From NCBI RefSeq assembly GCF_005876985.1, contig NZ_VAHD01000002.1, forward strand, positions 248,001 to 312,000: 64,000 nucleotides of DNA. The letters are read 5' to 3'. Positions 16,874 through 25,362 of the stretch are shown one piece after another. The notes beneath the pieces were generated by a model. That model searched no databases and had not been told where the DNA came from. It saw nothing but the letters and a program-made list of their open reading frames with translations. This DNA comes from Rhodoferax bucti. Lineage in GTDB: Bacteria > Pseudomonadota > Gammaproteobacteria > Burkholderiales > Burkholderiaceae_C. Every line of letters begins with the position of its first letter. Positions within the stretch are counted from its first letter, which is position 1. Position numbers and translations under genes: made by a program.

Positions 16874-18454
16874 ATGCCAAAACGAATATTTCAATGGCTG
16901 ATGATTGCTATGCTTTTGATAGCTGCTCGCGCATACGCACTGAGCGCTGACGAGGCAAAAAGCATGGCATCGGGCGAGAGCGATGCCCGCGTGGCGGCAC
17001 TGCAAAAAGCGGTGGAAAACGCGGATGCGCGCACGGTGCGCTTCATCCAGGCCCTGGCCGATGATGCGGTGAAGCTCGTGGGCGAGGTACCGGTGATGGT
17101 GCTGGATGGCAAGGGCATCGACCCGGTCACCCAGGCAGAAGTGTCGGTGCCAGACACCGCCGAAGACGTGATGAACAACAACCGCATGCGTGGCGAGCTG
17201 GACACGGCGCTGGCCGCCGTGAAGCTGCTGTCGCCCGAGGTGGAGGTGCGCCGTGCAGCCATCAAAACCCTGGGCGGGCAGGTGGATGCCGGCAAGCTGC
17301 CTTTGCTGGAGAAGGCGCTGGCGAGCGAGACCGCCCCTGATTTGAAAGAAAAGCTGCAGTTGCTGCGCGCCGCCGCCATGCTGGGCAGCGACGATGCAGC
17401 CAAGCGCCTGGAGGCGGCCACGCAGTTGGGGAGCAGCGCCCAAGCGGTTACCAAGACCTTGCTGGTGGAGCGCTTGCAGGTCGAGACAGACGGCGGCGTG
17501 AAAGCTGCGCTGCAAAAGAGCCTGGGCACCGTGGAAGCCCGCCTTGCGTGGGGTGACCGCTTGGGGGCCATTTTTAGCGGCATCAGTCTGGGCTCCATCC
17601 TCTTGCTGGTGGCGCTGGGCCTGGCGATTACCTATGGCCTGATGGGAGTGATCAACATGGCCCACGGCGAGCTGATGATGATCGGCGCTTACGCCACCTA
17701 CACCGTGCAGGTGCTCTTTCAGAAATACCTGCCCGGTGCGTTTGACTGGTATCTGCTCGCGGCCTTGCCGGTAGCGTTCATGGCCTCTGCTTTGGTGGGT
17801 GCGGCGCTGGAGCGCAGCGTGATCCGATTCCTGTACGGGCGCCCGCTGGAAACCTTGCTGGCTACCTGGGGCATCAGCCTGATGCTGATGCAGCTGGTGC
17901 GCACCATTTTTGGCGCACAAAACGTGGGTGTGGAAAACCCGAGTTGGATGAGCGGCGGCGTGCAGTTGCTGGGCAACCTTTCGCTGCCTTACAACCGCTT
18001 GGTCATCGTCGCCTTTGCCGTGGCGGTGCTGGCCGGCGTGTGGTTTTTGATTGAGAAAACACGCTTGGGCCTGTTTGTGCGAGGCGTCACGCAAAACCGC
18101 CCGATTGCCAGCTGCATGGGCGTGAACACGGCGCGGATCGACACCTATGCCTTTGCGCTGGGCTCGGGCATCGCTGGCCTGGCCGGTTGCGCACTGAGCC
18201 AGGTGGGCAACGTGGGGCCCGACCTGGGCCAGGGCTACATCGTGGATTCGTTCATGGTGGTGGTGCTGGGCGGCGTGGGGCAGCTGGCTGGCACCGTGTA
18301 CGCGGCCATGGGATTGGGCATTTTGAACAAGTTCCTGGAGGGCTGGACCGGTGCGGTGCTGGCCAAGATCGCCGTGCTGGTTTTCATCATCATCTTTATC
18401 CAGAAGCGTCCGCAAGGCATTTTTGCCATGAAAGGCCGGAGCGCAGAAGCATGA
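16874..18454 (+). CDS. urtB: Urea ABC transporter permease UrtB
   Basis: A 526-residue permease. Residues 1-25 are a signal-like hydrophobic segment. A ~200-residue soluble helical domain follows (SPEVEVRRAAIKTLGGQ, LPLLEKALASE, HEAT-like), typical of UrtB and absent from LivH. From about residue 235 it is a LivH-type permease with about eight helices (GISLGSILLLVALGLAITYGLMGVINMAHGE, then GGVGQLAGT). The ATG at 16874 follows GGAGAG. Unusually, the hydrophobic core of the N-terminal signal (IAMLLIAARAYALSA) is encoded by a family 1 repeat. It overlaps urtC by ATGA. Confidence 0.95.
   Translation: MPKRIFQWLMIAMLLIAARAYALSADEAKSMASGESDARVAALQKAVENADARTVRFIQALADDAVKLVGEVPVMVLDGKGIDPVTQAEVSVPDTAEDVMNNNRMRGELDTALAAVKLLSPEVEVRRAAIKTLGGQVDAGKLPLLEKALASETAPDLKEKLQLLRAAAMLGSDDAAKRLEAATQLGSSAQAVTKTLLVERLQVETDGGVKAALQKSLGTVEARLAWGDRLGAIFSGISLGSILLLVALGLAITYGLMGVINMAHGELMMIGAYATYTVQVLFQKYLPGAFDWYLLAALPVAFMASALVGAALERSVIRFLYGRPLETLLATWGISLMLMQLVRTIFGAQNVGVENPSWMSGGVQLLGNLSLPYNRLVIVAFAVAVLAGVWFLIEKTRLGLFVRGVTQNRPIASCMGVNTARIDTYAFALGSGIAGLAGCALSQVGNVGPDLGQGYIVDSFMVVVLGGVGQLAGTVYAAMGLGILNKFLEGWTGAVLAKIAVLVFIIIFIQKRPQGIFAMKGRSAEA
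16908..16972 (+). repeat. Palindromic repeat family 1, copy 3, encoding the UrtB signal segment
   Basis: The blocks ATTGCTAT-N6-GATAGC, TGCTCGCGCA and GAGCGCTGACGAGG follow in the same order as other copies. It is read in frame, GCT-AT, giving IAMLLIAARAYALSADE. Confidence 0.65.
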
Positions 18455-19554
18455 GCAACATCACCTTACCTACCCCTCAACCGCTGCTCACCCGCACAGG
18501 CTGGGCCGCCTGGCTGGCTGCGCTCATGGTGTTGTGCGCTCTGGTGCCTGCGTTGAATCTGCTGGTGCCCGCAGGCAGCGCCTTGCACCTGAGCGATTTT
18601 GCGGTGGCACTTACCGCCAAGATCATGTGCTACGCCATTTGCGCGCTGGCCATGGGCCTCATATGGGGCTACACCGGCATTTTGAGCTTGGGCCACGGCT
18701 TGTTCTTCGCGTTGGGCGGCTACGCCATGGGCATGTACCTGATGCGCCAGATCGGGCTGGACGGCAACTACAAAAGCAATCTGCCGGACTTCATGGTGTT
18801 TTTGGACTGGAAAGAGCTGCCCTGGCACTGGGCGCTGTCCGGCAGCTTCGGCGCGACGTTGTTTTTGGTGATTGCTGTGCCCGGGCTGGTGGCCTTTGTG
18901 TTCGGCTACTTTGCCTTTCGCTCGCGCATCAAAGGGGTGTATTTCTCCATCATCACTCAGGCGATGACATTTGCGGCTATGTTGCTCTTCTTCCGCAATG
19001 AAACCGGCTTTGGTGGCAACAACGGCTTCACCGACTTCAAGCGCATTCTGGATATCCCGATTGCCACCACCAGCATGCGTATGACCTTGTTTGTCATGAC
19101 CTCGGTGACCTTGCTGGTGTTCTTCCTGCTGGCCCGTTGGTTGGTGGGCAGCAAGTTCGGCCGCGTGTTGCAGGCGGTGCGCGATGCGGAGAGCCGCGTC
19201 ATGTTCAGCGGCTATTCCACCCTGGGCTACAAGCTCACCATCTGGACCATCTCGGCCATGATGTGCGGCGTGGCGGGCGCGCTGTATGTGCCGCAGGTCG
19301 GCATCATCAACCCCAGCGAAATGAGCCCGGCCAACTCGATTGAGATTGCCATCTGGGCCGCAGTGGGCGGGCGTGCGACGTTGATAGGGCCGATTGTGGG
19401 CGCCTTCATCGTCAACGGTGCCAAGAGCTGGCTCACCGTGACCTACCCTGAGTTCTGGTTGTATTTCCTCGGTGCGCTGTTCATCGGCGTTACCTTGTTC
19501 CTGCCCGATGGTGTGGTGGGATTGATCAAGAAGCTGAAGGGAGGGAAAGCATGA
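18451..19554 (+). CDS. urtC: Urea ABC transporter permease UrtC
   Basis: A 367-residue LivM-type permease with about ten helices. UrtC features include SLGHGLFFALGGYAMGMYLMRQIG and the long loop SNLPDFMVFLDWKELPWHW. With UrtB it forms the membrane channel of the urea importer. The ATG at 18451 overlaps the urtB stop (ATGA), and its stop overlaps the urtD start the same way, so the three are translationally coupled. Confidence 0.95.
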   Translation: MSNITLPTPQPLLTRTGWAAWLAALMVLCALVPALNLLVPAGSALHLSDFAVALTAKIMCYAICALAMGLIWGYTGILSLGHGLFFALGGYAMGMYLMRQIGLDGNYKSNLPDFMVFLDWKELPWHWALSGSFGATLFLVIAVPGLVAFVFGYFAFRSRIKGVYFSIITQAMTFAAMLLFFRNETGFGGNNGFTDFKRILDIPIATTSMRMTLFVMTSVTLLVFFLLARWLVGSKFGRVLQAVRDAESRVMFSGYSTLGYKLTIWTISAMMCGVAGALYVPQVGIINPSEMSPANSIEIAIWAAVGGRATLIGPIVGAFIVNGAKSWLTVTYPEFWLYFLGALFIGVTLFLPDGVVGLIKKLKGGKA

Positions 19555-20432
19555 CTCCCGATCTGTTGGAGCAAGGCGCCCGTCGCGTGCAGGCGCACAT
19601 GGAGGCTTTGGCCGCCCACAAGGGGCAAACCGAGTCCGGCGGGCGCACGGCGGGCTTCGGCCGCGTGGCAAACCAGGGCGAGGTAGACGTGACCCACGGG
19701 CGTATCCTGTACTTGGAAGATGTGCATGTGAGTTTTGACGGCTTCAAGGCTATCAACGGCCTGTCGCTGGACATTGCGCCCGGCGAGTTGCGCTGCATCA
19801 TTGGACCCAACGGCGCGGGCAAGACCACGATGATGGACATCATCACCGGCAAAACCCGGCCCGATACGGGCACCGTGTTTTTCGGTAGCACCATTGACTT
19901 GCTGCGCTACAAAGAATCCGAAATTGCGCAGTTGGGCATTGGCCGCAAGTTCCAGAAGCCCACCGTGTTTGAGCAACTCTCGGTGTTTGAAAACCTGGAG
20001 CTCGCGCTCAAGACCGACAAGGGTGTGAAGGCGTCGATGTTCTTCAAGCTGGACTCCGCGCAGCGCGACCGACTGGCAGACATCCTGCACACCATCCATC
20101 TCGCAGACAGCGTGGGGCGCCTGGCGGGCAACCTGAGCCACGGGCAAAAGCAGTGGCTGGAAATCGGCATGCTCTTGATGCAAGACCCCAAGCTGCTGCT
20201 GCTGGATGAGCCCGTGGCGGGCATGACCGATGAGGAAACCGAGCGCACTGCAGAGCTTTTTCTCTCGCTCAAGGGCAAGCACTCGCTCATGGTGGTGGAG
20301 CACGACATGAGCTTTATCCGCACCATCAGCGACATCGTCACCGTGCTGTGCGATGGTTCGGTGCTGGCCCAAGGCACCTTGGACCAGGTGCAGGCGGATG
20401 AGCGTGTGATTGAAGTTTATTTGGGCCGTTGA
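19551..20432 (+). CDS. urtD: Urea ABC transporter ATPase UrtD
   Basis: A 293-residue LivG-type ATPase. Walker A GPNGAGKTT, signature LSHGQKQWLEIGMLL and Walker B LLLLDEPVAGM are intact. The first ~55 residues are an extension rich in charged residues before the cassette begins at ILYLEDVHVSF; it is longer than in many UrtD proteins. It powers UrtBC together with UrtE. Confidence 0.95.
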   Translation: MTPDLLEQGARRVQAHMEALAAHKGQTESGGRTAGFGRVANQGEVDVTHGRILYLEDVHVSFDGFKAINGLSLDIAPGELRCIIGPNGAGKTTMMDIITGKTRPDTGTVFFGSTIDLLRYKESEIAQLGIGRKFQKPTVFEQLSVFENLELALKTDKGVKASMFFKLDSAQRDRLADILHTIHLADSVGRLAGNLSHGQKQWLEIGMLLMQDPKLLLLDEPVAGMTDEETERTAELFLSLKGKHSLMVVEHDMSFIRTISDIVTVLCDGSVLAQGTLDQVQADERVIEVYLGR

Positions 20433-20444
20433 GGTTGATTTGCC

Positions 20445-21137
20445 ATGCTTGAAGTAAAAAACATCAACCAGTACTACGGTGGCTCCCACATCTTGAGGGA
20501 CGTGAGTCTGGAGGCCGAGGTCGGCAAGGTCAAGGTCATCCTAGGCCGCAACGGTGTGGGCAAGACCACGCTGCTCAAATCGCTGATGGGCTTGGTCCCC
20601 ATCAAGTCCGGCACCATCTCCATGGGCGGCAAGGATATTCACAAACTCACCCCGTATGAGCGGGCACGCCTGGGGTTGGGCTTTGTGCCCCAGGGCCGCG
20701 AGATTTTTGCCCGCCTCACGGTGGAAGAAAACCTGCGCATGGGCCTGGCCTACAAGCCGGCCGGCACACCGATTCCGGCCGAGCTCTTTGAGTTGTTCCC
20801 GGTGCTTCAGCAAATGCTGCACCGCCGGGGCGGCGATTTGTCGGGTGGACAACAGCAGCAATTGGCGATTGCACGCGCGCTGGCCGCGGGCCCCAAGGTG
20901 CTGATCCTCGATGAGCCTACCGAAGGCATCCAGCCCAGCATCATCAAGGATATCGGCCGGGTGATCCGCATGCTGGCAGACCGTGGCGACATGGCTATTT
21001 TGCTGGTGGAGCAGTACTACGACTTTGCCCAGGAGCTGGCCGACAACTACATCGTCATGGAGCGTGGCGCGGTGTTGGCCCGTGGCATGGGCCGCAATAT
21101 GGAAGTGGACGGCGTGCGCGGGCTGGTGGCAATTTAA
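20445..21137 (+). CDS. urtE: Urea ABC transporter ATPase UrtE
   Basis: A 230-residue LivF-type ATPase with GRNGVGKTT, LSGGQQQQLAIARAL and VLILDEPTEGIQPS; the last motif and NINQYYGGSHILRDV are typical of UrtE. It is the last gene of the operon. Its stop overlaps by four bases the stop of the convergent receiver-TPR gene, and I see no terminator between them. Confidence 0.95.
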   Translation: MLEVKNINQYYGGSHILRDVSLEAEVGKVKVILGRNGVGKTTLLKSLMGLVPIKSGTISMGGKDIHKLTPYERARLGLGFVPQGREIFARLTVEENLRMGLAYKPAGTPIPAELFELFPVLQQMLHRRGGDLSGGQQQQLAIARALAAGPKVLILDEPTEGIQPSIIKDIGRVIRMLADRGDMAILLVEQYYDFAQELADNYIVMERGAVLARGMGRNMEVDGVRGLVAI

Positions 21138-22852
21138 GCGCCGGGCAGCACGCTTTCTGCGGGCTGCGCCGCAGGGGGCGGGTCGGGCAGCTTTTCGAAC
21201 TCCGGTGCCACCCGCTTGCCGGTGCGCAAGGCCAAGCCTCCTGCCTGGCGTTTTTGTTCTCCCAGCGAGGCACGGTTTACCACGGGGCCGCAGTTGGCTT
21301 TGAGTTGCTGCACGGTGCTCAGGAGCTCGGGCGCTGAATGCACTTTGCCGCTGTGCTTTTGCAGCAGCTGGTAGGCGTTGTCGATCAGGCGGGAGTTGAG
21401 CGTGTCCCGCCCATGCAGGATGAGGTTTTTCACCGCGCTGGTGGGGTCACCGCCCAGGCTCAGGGCCATGGCGGTTTCGGCGTATTCCAGCACTTGCGAT
21501 TGCGCGAGCCGCAGCCGGTCGGCATAGGGCGGGTGGGCAATGGCACTGGCCGCCAGCAATTCGGTGAGCGAGCGGTTGCTGCAAAAACGCCGGCCCATCA
21601 CATCCACCGTTTCTTCCAGTTCATTGAGCTGAATGGCTTTGGCCGCGAGGTTCGCCATCAGCGCCACCAAGTTGCTGGCAGATTCAAAGTCAAACAGCGG
21701 CTCGCGCACGGTTTTGGCCATCTCGCGGACTGCCTCGACAGACTTGGCGAACTGGTGCTGCTGGATCAGGTTGAGGGCTTCCACGATGGCCGCCAAGCGG
21801 TACAGGCGCGGGTTTTCGGCATCCCGTTCGATGAGGCGCAGCAGGTCATCGTGGCAACGCTGCAGACCCCTGCGGTCGGCGGTGTTGAGCCGGGTGAAGG
21901 CCAGCAACACGAGCGTTTGGGCATCGAACATTTTGGACTCCAGGCCCAGGCGCGTGGTTTTGTCCAAGAGTGGCTCTGCCTCCTCATGGTTGCCGGAGTA
22001 GTAGGTCATCATCGCCAGGTTCTGCAGGCGGGTGATAGAGGCGGGCGTCAGGGTGGACGCCATTTTGTACGTCTCCAGGGCCTTGTCGAAACGGCCCAGC
22101 TCAAACTGGGCGCGCCCCATCACGTCGTAGGCGTCGGCGTAGTTGGCGTCTTCGCCAATCAGCTTTTCGAGGGTGGTGGTGGCCTGGTTGATCTGGCCGG
22201 CTTCCAGCTGTGCACGGGCCACGCCCAGCTTGGCCCAGGGCAGGGTCTTGGCGTCCACCACGGCTTTGTAGAGGGTTTGTGCTTCCTGGCAGCGCCCCAG
22301 ACGCAGTAGCAACTCCGCCCCCACACGGGCCGCGTACAGCCAGAACATGCCGCGGGACTCAAAGCGCTCCAGGCAGAGGCGGGCAGCGTCTTCAAACTTC
22401 TCTTCCTCAATCGCGGTGAAGATGGCCTGCAGCGACACCTTGCGCACCCGCGCGGCTACCAACCGGTCTCCCAACTGCGTGGCCTTGTGGGGCTTGAGCA
22501 TGTAGCCGTCCAACGCGGACTCCGCAGCCTCGGCCACTTTGGCGTAAGTGGCCTCGCCGGTGATCATGATGAACACGGTGGAAAACGGCAGCAACTGATT
22601 GCGGCGCAGGTCGTCCAGCAGGTCTTGGCCGGACATGGAGTCCGTGGGGAAGTGCTGCTCGCACAACACAAAGTCAAAGGTGCGGAATTCGAGCTGGCGT
22701 CGCGCATCTACTGCGCGGGCCGCTTGGGCGACGCTGGCCACACCGAAGTCCCGCAGCTGGGACACCAGAATGGAGCGCGAGGTCGGATTCCCGTCGACGA
22801 CGAGCGCAGAGCAAGTGGAAAAATCCGTATCAAGGGCGGCCATCGCAGCCAT
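21134..22852 (-). CDS. Receiver-like domain protein with TPR repeats
   Basis: A 572-residue protein. Residues ~14-135 are CheY-like (ALVVDGN, TVFIMITGEA, YMLKPH), but the phosphoacceptor position is Glu65 (DFVLCEQ) and only one acid remains in the usual acidic pair. The remainder is helical with TPR-type repeats (YADAYDVMGRAQFELGRFDKALETYKMA, then NHEEAEPLLDK). The Glu could mimic a phosphorylated Asp, or the domain could be a scaffold. The C-terminal 50 residues are Pro/Ala-rich. Relatives are often found beside urea genes in this family of bacteria (from memory, not checked). It lies downstream of ureD on the same strand. Confidence 0.8.
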   Translation of the reverse strand: MAAMAALDTDFSTCSALVVDGNPTSRSILVSQLRDFGVASVAQAARAVDARRQLEFRTFDFVLCEQHFPTDSMSGQDLLDDLRRNQLLPFSTVFIMITGEATYAKVAEAAESALDGYMLKPHKATQLGDRLVAARVRKVSLQAIFTAIEEEKFEDAARLCLERFESRGMFWLYAARVGAELLLRLGRCQEAQTLYKAVVDAKTLPWAKLGVARAQLEAGQINQATTTLEKLIGEDANYADAYDVMGRAQFELGRFDKALETYKMASTLTPASITRLQNLAMMTYYSGNHEEAEPLLDKTTRLGLESKMFDAQTLVLLAFTRLNTADRRGLQRCHDDLLRLIERDAENPRLYRLAAIVEALNLIQQHQFAKSVEAVREMAKTVREPLFDFESASNLVALMANLAAKAIQLNELEETVDVMGRRFCSNRSLTELLAASAIAHPPYADRLRLAQSQVLEYAETAMALSLGGDPTSAVKNLILHGRDTLNSRLIDNAYQLLQKHSGKVHSAPELLSTVQQLKANCGPVVNRASLGEQKRQAGGLALRTGKRVAPEFEKLPDPPPAAQPAESVLPGA

Positions 22853-22885
22853 TATGGTGGCGTAGCCCGCCCTTGAACAGGGGAA

Positions 22886-23716
22886 TTACATGGCCCAAAT
22901 GCGCGGGTCGGCCCCTGCCAGCTGCCACGCTTGGGCGCGCCACTGCTTGCGCACGGTGCGCAGCAACTGCATGGCGGGCTCCACGGTGGGGGCGAGTACC
23001 CGTAACACCAGCGTATGGCCGTTCGGGCTGGTGGCGCCCGCCGTGGCCGCCAGGCTGTGGCCCTGAATGGCAGTCCGGGCGCTGTCCAGCAAGGCCTCTT
23101 TCTCTGCCCGGCTCCATGGGCTGCCACTGGCAAAAAACAGGGTGGCGAGGCAGCGGTGGCCGTCCAGCCCGGTGGGGCCGTTCATCAGGCGCTGGTCGTC
23201 TGCACGCAAGGTGCCACGCTCCAGCCAAATGCCGGGTATCTCCAAGTGTTGCTCCAGGCTGCCTTTTACAAAGGGCAGCTGGGCATGGGGTAGGCCCAGC
23301 GCGGTGATATCCCACCCCAGGCACTGGGCGCCGGGCGCCAGCTCCAGACGCACGCGGTTCACTGCGTGGCAGGCGTCGTAGCAAATGGCTTCCAGCGGCA
23401 GCCACTCCAGGCGGGCACCTGCCTCCAGCCGCAAGGTGGTGTCTTGCGTAGCTACCGGGCCCTCAGACCTATAGAAGCGGGTTGCCCCTGGCGTAGTGAC
23501 CAGCCCGTGGGCATCCGCGCCCACAGTGATGTTCAGCTTCAGGGTATCGCCCCCCACCAAACCGCCCGGTGGGTGCACCAGTACGTTTTGGCAAATGCTG
23601 TTCCCCTCGGGGTACAGGTTTTGCAAAATGCGCAGTGGGCCGCTGTGGTGGTAGCGGGCCACACAGCGCTCTGCCTCGACCCGGTAGTCGAGGGCCAATT
23701 CAGCATGCCAAACCAT
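22886..23716 (-). CDS. ureD: Urease accessory protein UreD
   Basis: A 276-residue UreD/UreH protein (HPPGGLVGGDTLKLNITV, TTPGATRFYRS, GARLEWLPLEAICYDAC). UreD forms the scaffold with UreF and UreG that delivers nickel to urease. No ureABC, E, F or G gene lies in the window. Here ureD begins three bases after the stop of an ABC permease gene and is followed by the receiver-TPR gene, so it is co-transcribed with the importer rather than with urease. Confidence 0.95.
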   Translation of the reverse strand: MVWHAELALDYRVEAERCVARYHHSGPLRILQNLYPEGNSICQNVLVHPPGGLVGGDTLKLNITVGADAHGLVTTPGATRFYRSEGPVATQDTTLRLEAGARLEWLPLEAICYDACHAVNRVRLELAPGAQCLGWDITALGLPHAQLPFVKGSLEQHLEIPGIWLERGTLRADDQRLMNGPTGLDGHRCLATLFFASGSPWSRAEKEALLDSARTAIQGHSLAATAGATSPNGHTLVLRVLAPTVEPAMQLLRTVRKQWRAQAWQLAGADPRIWAM

Positions 23717-23719
23717 GGA

Positions 23720-24487
23720 TCAGTGATTTTGCGAGCCGCGGTGGGCCCAGCCAGTGGTGTGTTTTTCGATCGCGCTGAACAGCTCGTACATCACCATCGC
23801 CATGGCTCCCACCACCACCAGACCGGCAAATGCCAGGCCCATCTGCATGGCGGAGCCGGCGCTGATGAGCAGGTAACCAATGCCTTCGTTGGCGGCGGTC
23901 ATTTCGGACACCGTGGTACCCACAAAGGCCAGCGTGATGGCGACCTTGAGCGAGCCGTAGAAGTAAGGCATGGAGCGGGGCAGGCCGACTTTCATCAGCA
24001 CATCCCAGCGCTTGGCGCCCAGCACCCGCAGCACGTCTTCCAGCTCCGGCTCCAGCGTGGCCAGGCCGGTAGCAATATTGACCATGATGGGAAAGAAGCT
24101 GATCAGAAACGCCGTCAGGATGGCCGGGCCCACCCCAATGCCGAACCACACCACCAGAATCGGCACAAACGCTGCCTTGGGCAGGGCGTTGAACGCCGTC
24201 ATCAGCGGGTACACCGCGGCATAGGCCAGCCGTGAGCTACCGATCACAAAGCCCAGCAACACCCCCACCACGATGGCAATGCCAAAGCCCGCCATGGTGA
24301 CCCAGAAGGTGCGCCATGCATGGCCGGCGATGATGCTCTTGAACTCCCAAAACTGGCTCCAGATGCGTGCCGGACTGGGGAACACAAACTCCGACACCGC
24401 GAAGACGCTGCACAGCACCTGCCATAGCAGGATGAAGACCACCAGCAGCACCCAGGGGGCCCAGGTTTCGATTTGTTTTTTGCTCAT
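23720..24487 (-). CDS. NitT/TauT-type ABC transporter permease
   Basis: A 255-residue SsuC/TauC-like permease with about six helices and the cytoplasmic coupling loop EDVLRVLGAKRWDVLMKVGLP before PYFYGSLKVAITLAFVG. It is the membrane part of a three-gene importer (binding protein at 25363, ATPase at 24497). The gene ends three bases before ureD. Confidence 0.9.
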   Translation of the reverse strand: MSKKQIETWAPWVLLVVFILLWQVLCSVFAVSEFVFPSPARIWSQFWEFKSIIAGHAWRTFWVTMAGFGIAIVVGVLLGFVIGSSRLAYAAVYPLMTAFNALPKAAFVPILVVWFGIGVGPAILTAFLISFFPIMVNIATGLATLEPELEDVLRVLGAKRWDVLMKVGLPRSMPYFYGSLKVAITLAFVGTTVSEMTAANEGIGYLLISAGSAMQMGLAFAGLVVVGAMAMVMYELFSAIEKHTTGWAHRGSQNH

Positions 24488-24496
24488 CGCCTGCCT

Positions 24497-25360
24497 TTAT
24501 TGGGTGATCGCACCAGAAGCCGCCGGGGCGGTCGAGCGCATGGCGCCGATGTGCCCGCGCAGCTCGTGCACGATGTCGGTGAATTCCTTGGTGTAAGTGA
24601 TCTCCAGGTCGCGCGGGCGCGGCAGGTCGATCTCACGCTTCACCACAAAGCGGCCGGGGCTCTTGCTCATCACATAGACCGTGTCGGCAAGGAACACCGA
24701 CTCACGCAGGTCGTGCGTCACCAGAATCACGTTGAATTGCTGCTCGGTCCACAGGTCGCGCAGGATGCACCACAGCTCTTCGCGGGTGAAGGCATCGAGC
24801 GCGCCGAAGGGCTCGTCCAGTAGCAGCATTTTGGGTTCGTGGATGAGGGCGCGGCAAATACTGGCCCGCTGCTGCATGCCGCCTGAGAGCTGCCAGGGGA
24901 ACTTGTCCTCATAGCCACCCAGGCCGACTTTCTGCAGCAGCTTGCGCGCCCGCTCTTCATACTCTTTGCGCTTGGCTTTGAAGTTGCTGCGGTAGGGCTC
25001 CACAATTTCCAGCGGCAGCAGCACGTTGTCCACCGTGGTGCGCCAGGGCAGCAACGACGAGGCCTGGAAGGCCATGCCGGAAATCTTCAACGGCCCGGTG
25101 ACGGGCGCGTTGTCGATCAGGATCTGGCCCTTGGAGGGCATCTTCAGGCCGGTGGTCAGCTTCATGAAGGTGGACTTGCCACAGCCGGACGGGCCGACGA
25201 TGGCAATGAACTCTCCCTTGCGCACCTTCAGGTCGATGGCTTCGACGGCAAAATGGTTTTGCTTCAGCAGCTCATCGTTGTAGGCAAGCCAGACATCCTG
25301 GAAGTCCACAAACCAGGGAGAGGCGGGCGCAGTCATCGGCGCTTTCTGGGGCGCGCTCAT
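24497..25360 (-). CDS. NitT/TauT-type ABC transporter ATPase
   Basis: A 287-residue ATPase with GPSGCGKST, Q-loop FQASSLLPW, LSGGMQQRASICRAL, LLLDEPFGALD and switch His (VTHD). It resembles SsuB/TauB. The ATG at 25360 lies two bases after the stop of the binding-protein gene; an upstream frame start would sit inside that gene. It is part of the importer-ureD unit. Confidence 0.93.
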   Translation of the reverse strand: MSAPQKAPMTAPASPWFVDFQDVWLAYNDELLKQNHFAVEAIDLKVRKGEFIAIVGPSGCGKSTFMKLTTGLKMPSKGQILIDNAPVTGPLKISGMAFQASSLLPWRTTVDNVLLPLEIVEPYRSNFKAKRKEYEERARKLLQKVGLGGYEDKFPWQLSGGMQQRASICRALIHEPKMLLLDEPFGALDAFTREELWCILRDLWTEQQFNVILVTHDLRESVFLADTVYVMSKSPGRFVVKREIDLPRPRDLEITYTKEFTDIVHELRGHIGAMRSTAPAASGAITQ

Positions 25361-25362
25361 GC

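Noticed and set aside
22886-23716. Complete urease locus next to urt
   Set aside because: Only ureD is present. I searched both strands for the UreC nickel-site, UreG P-loop and UreF features and saw none.
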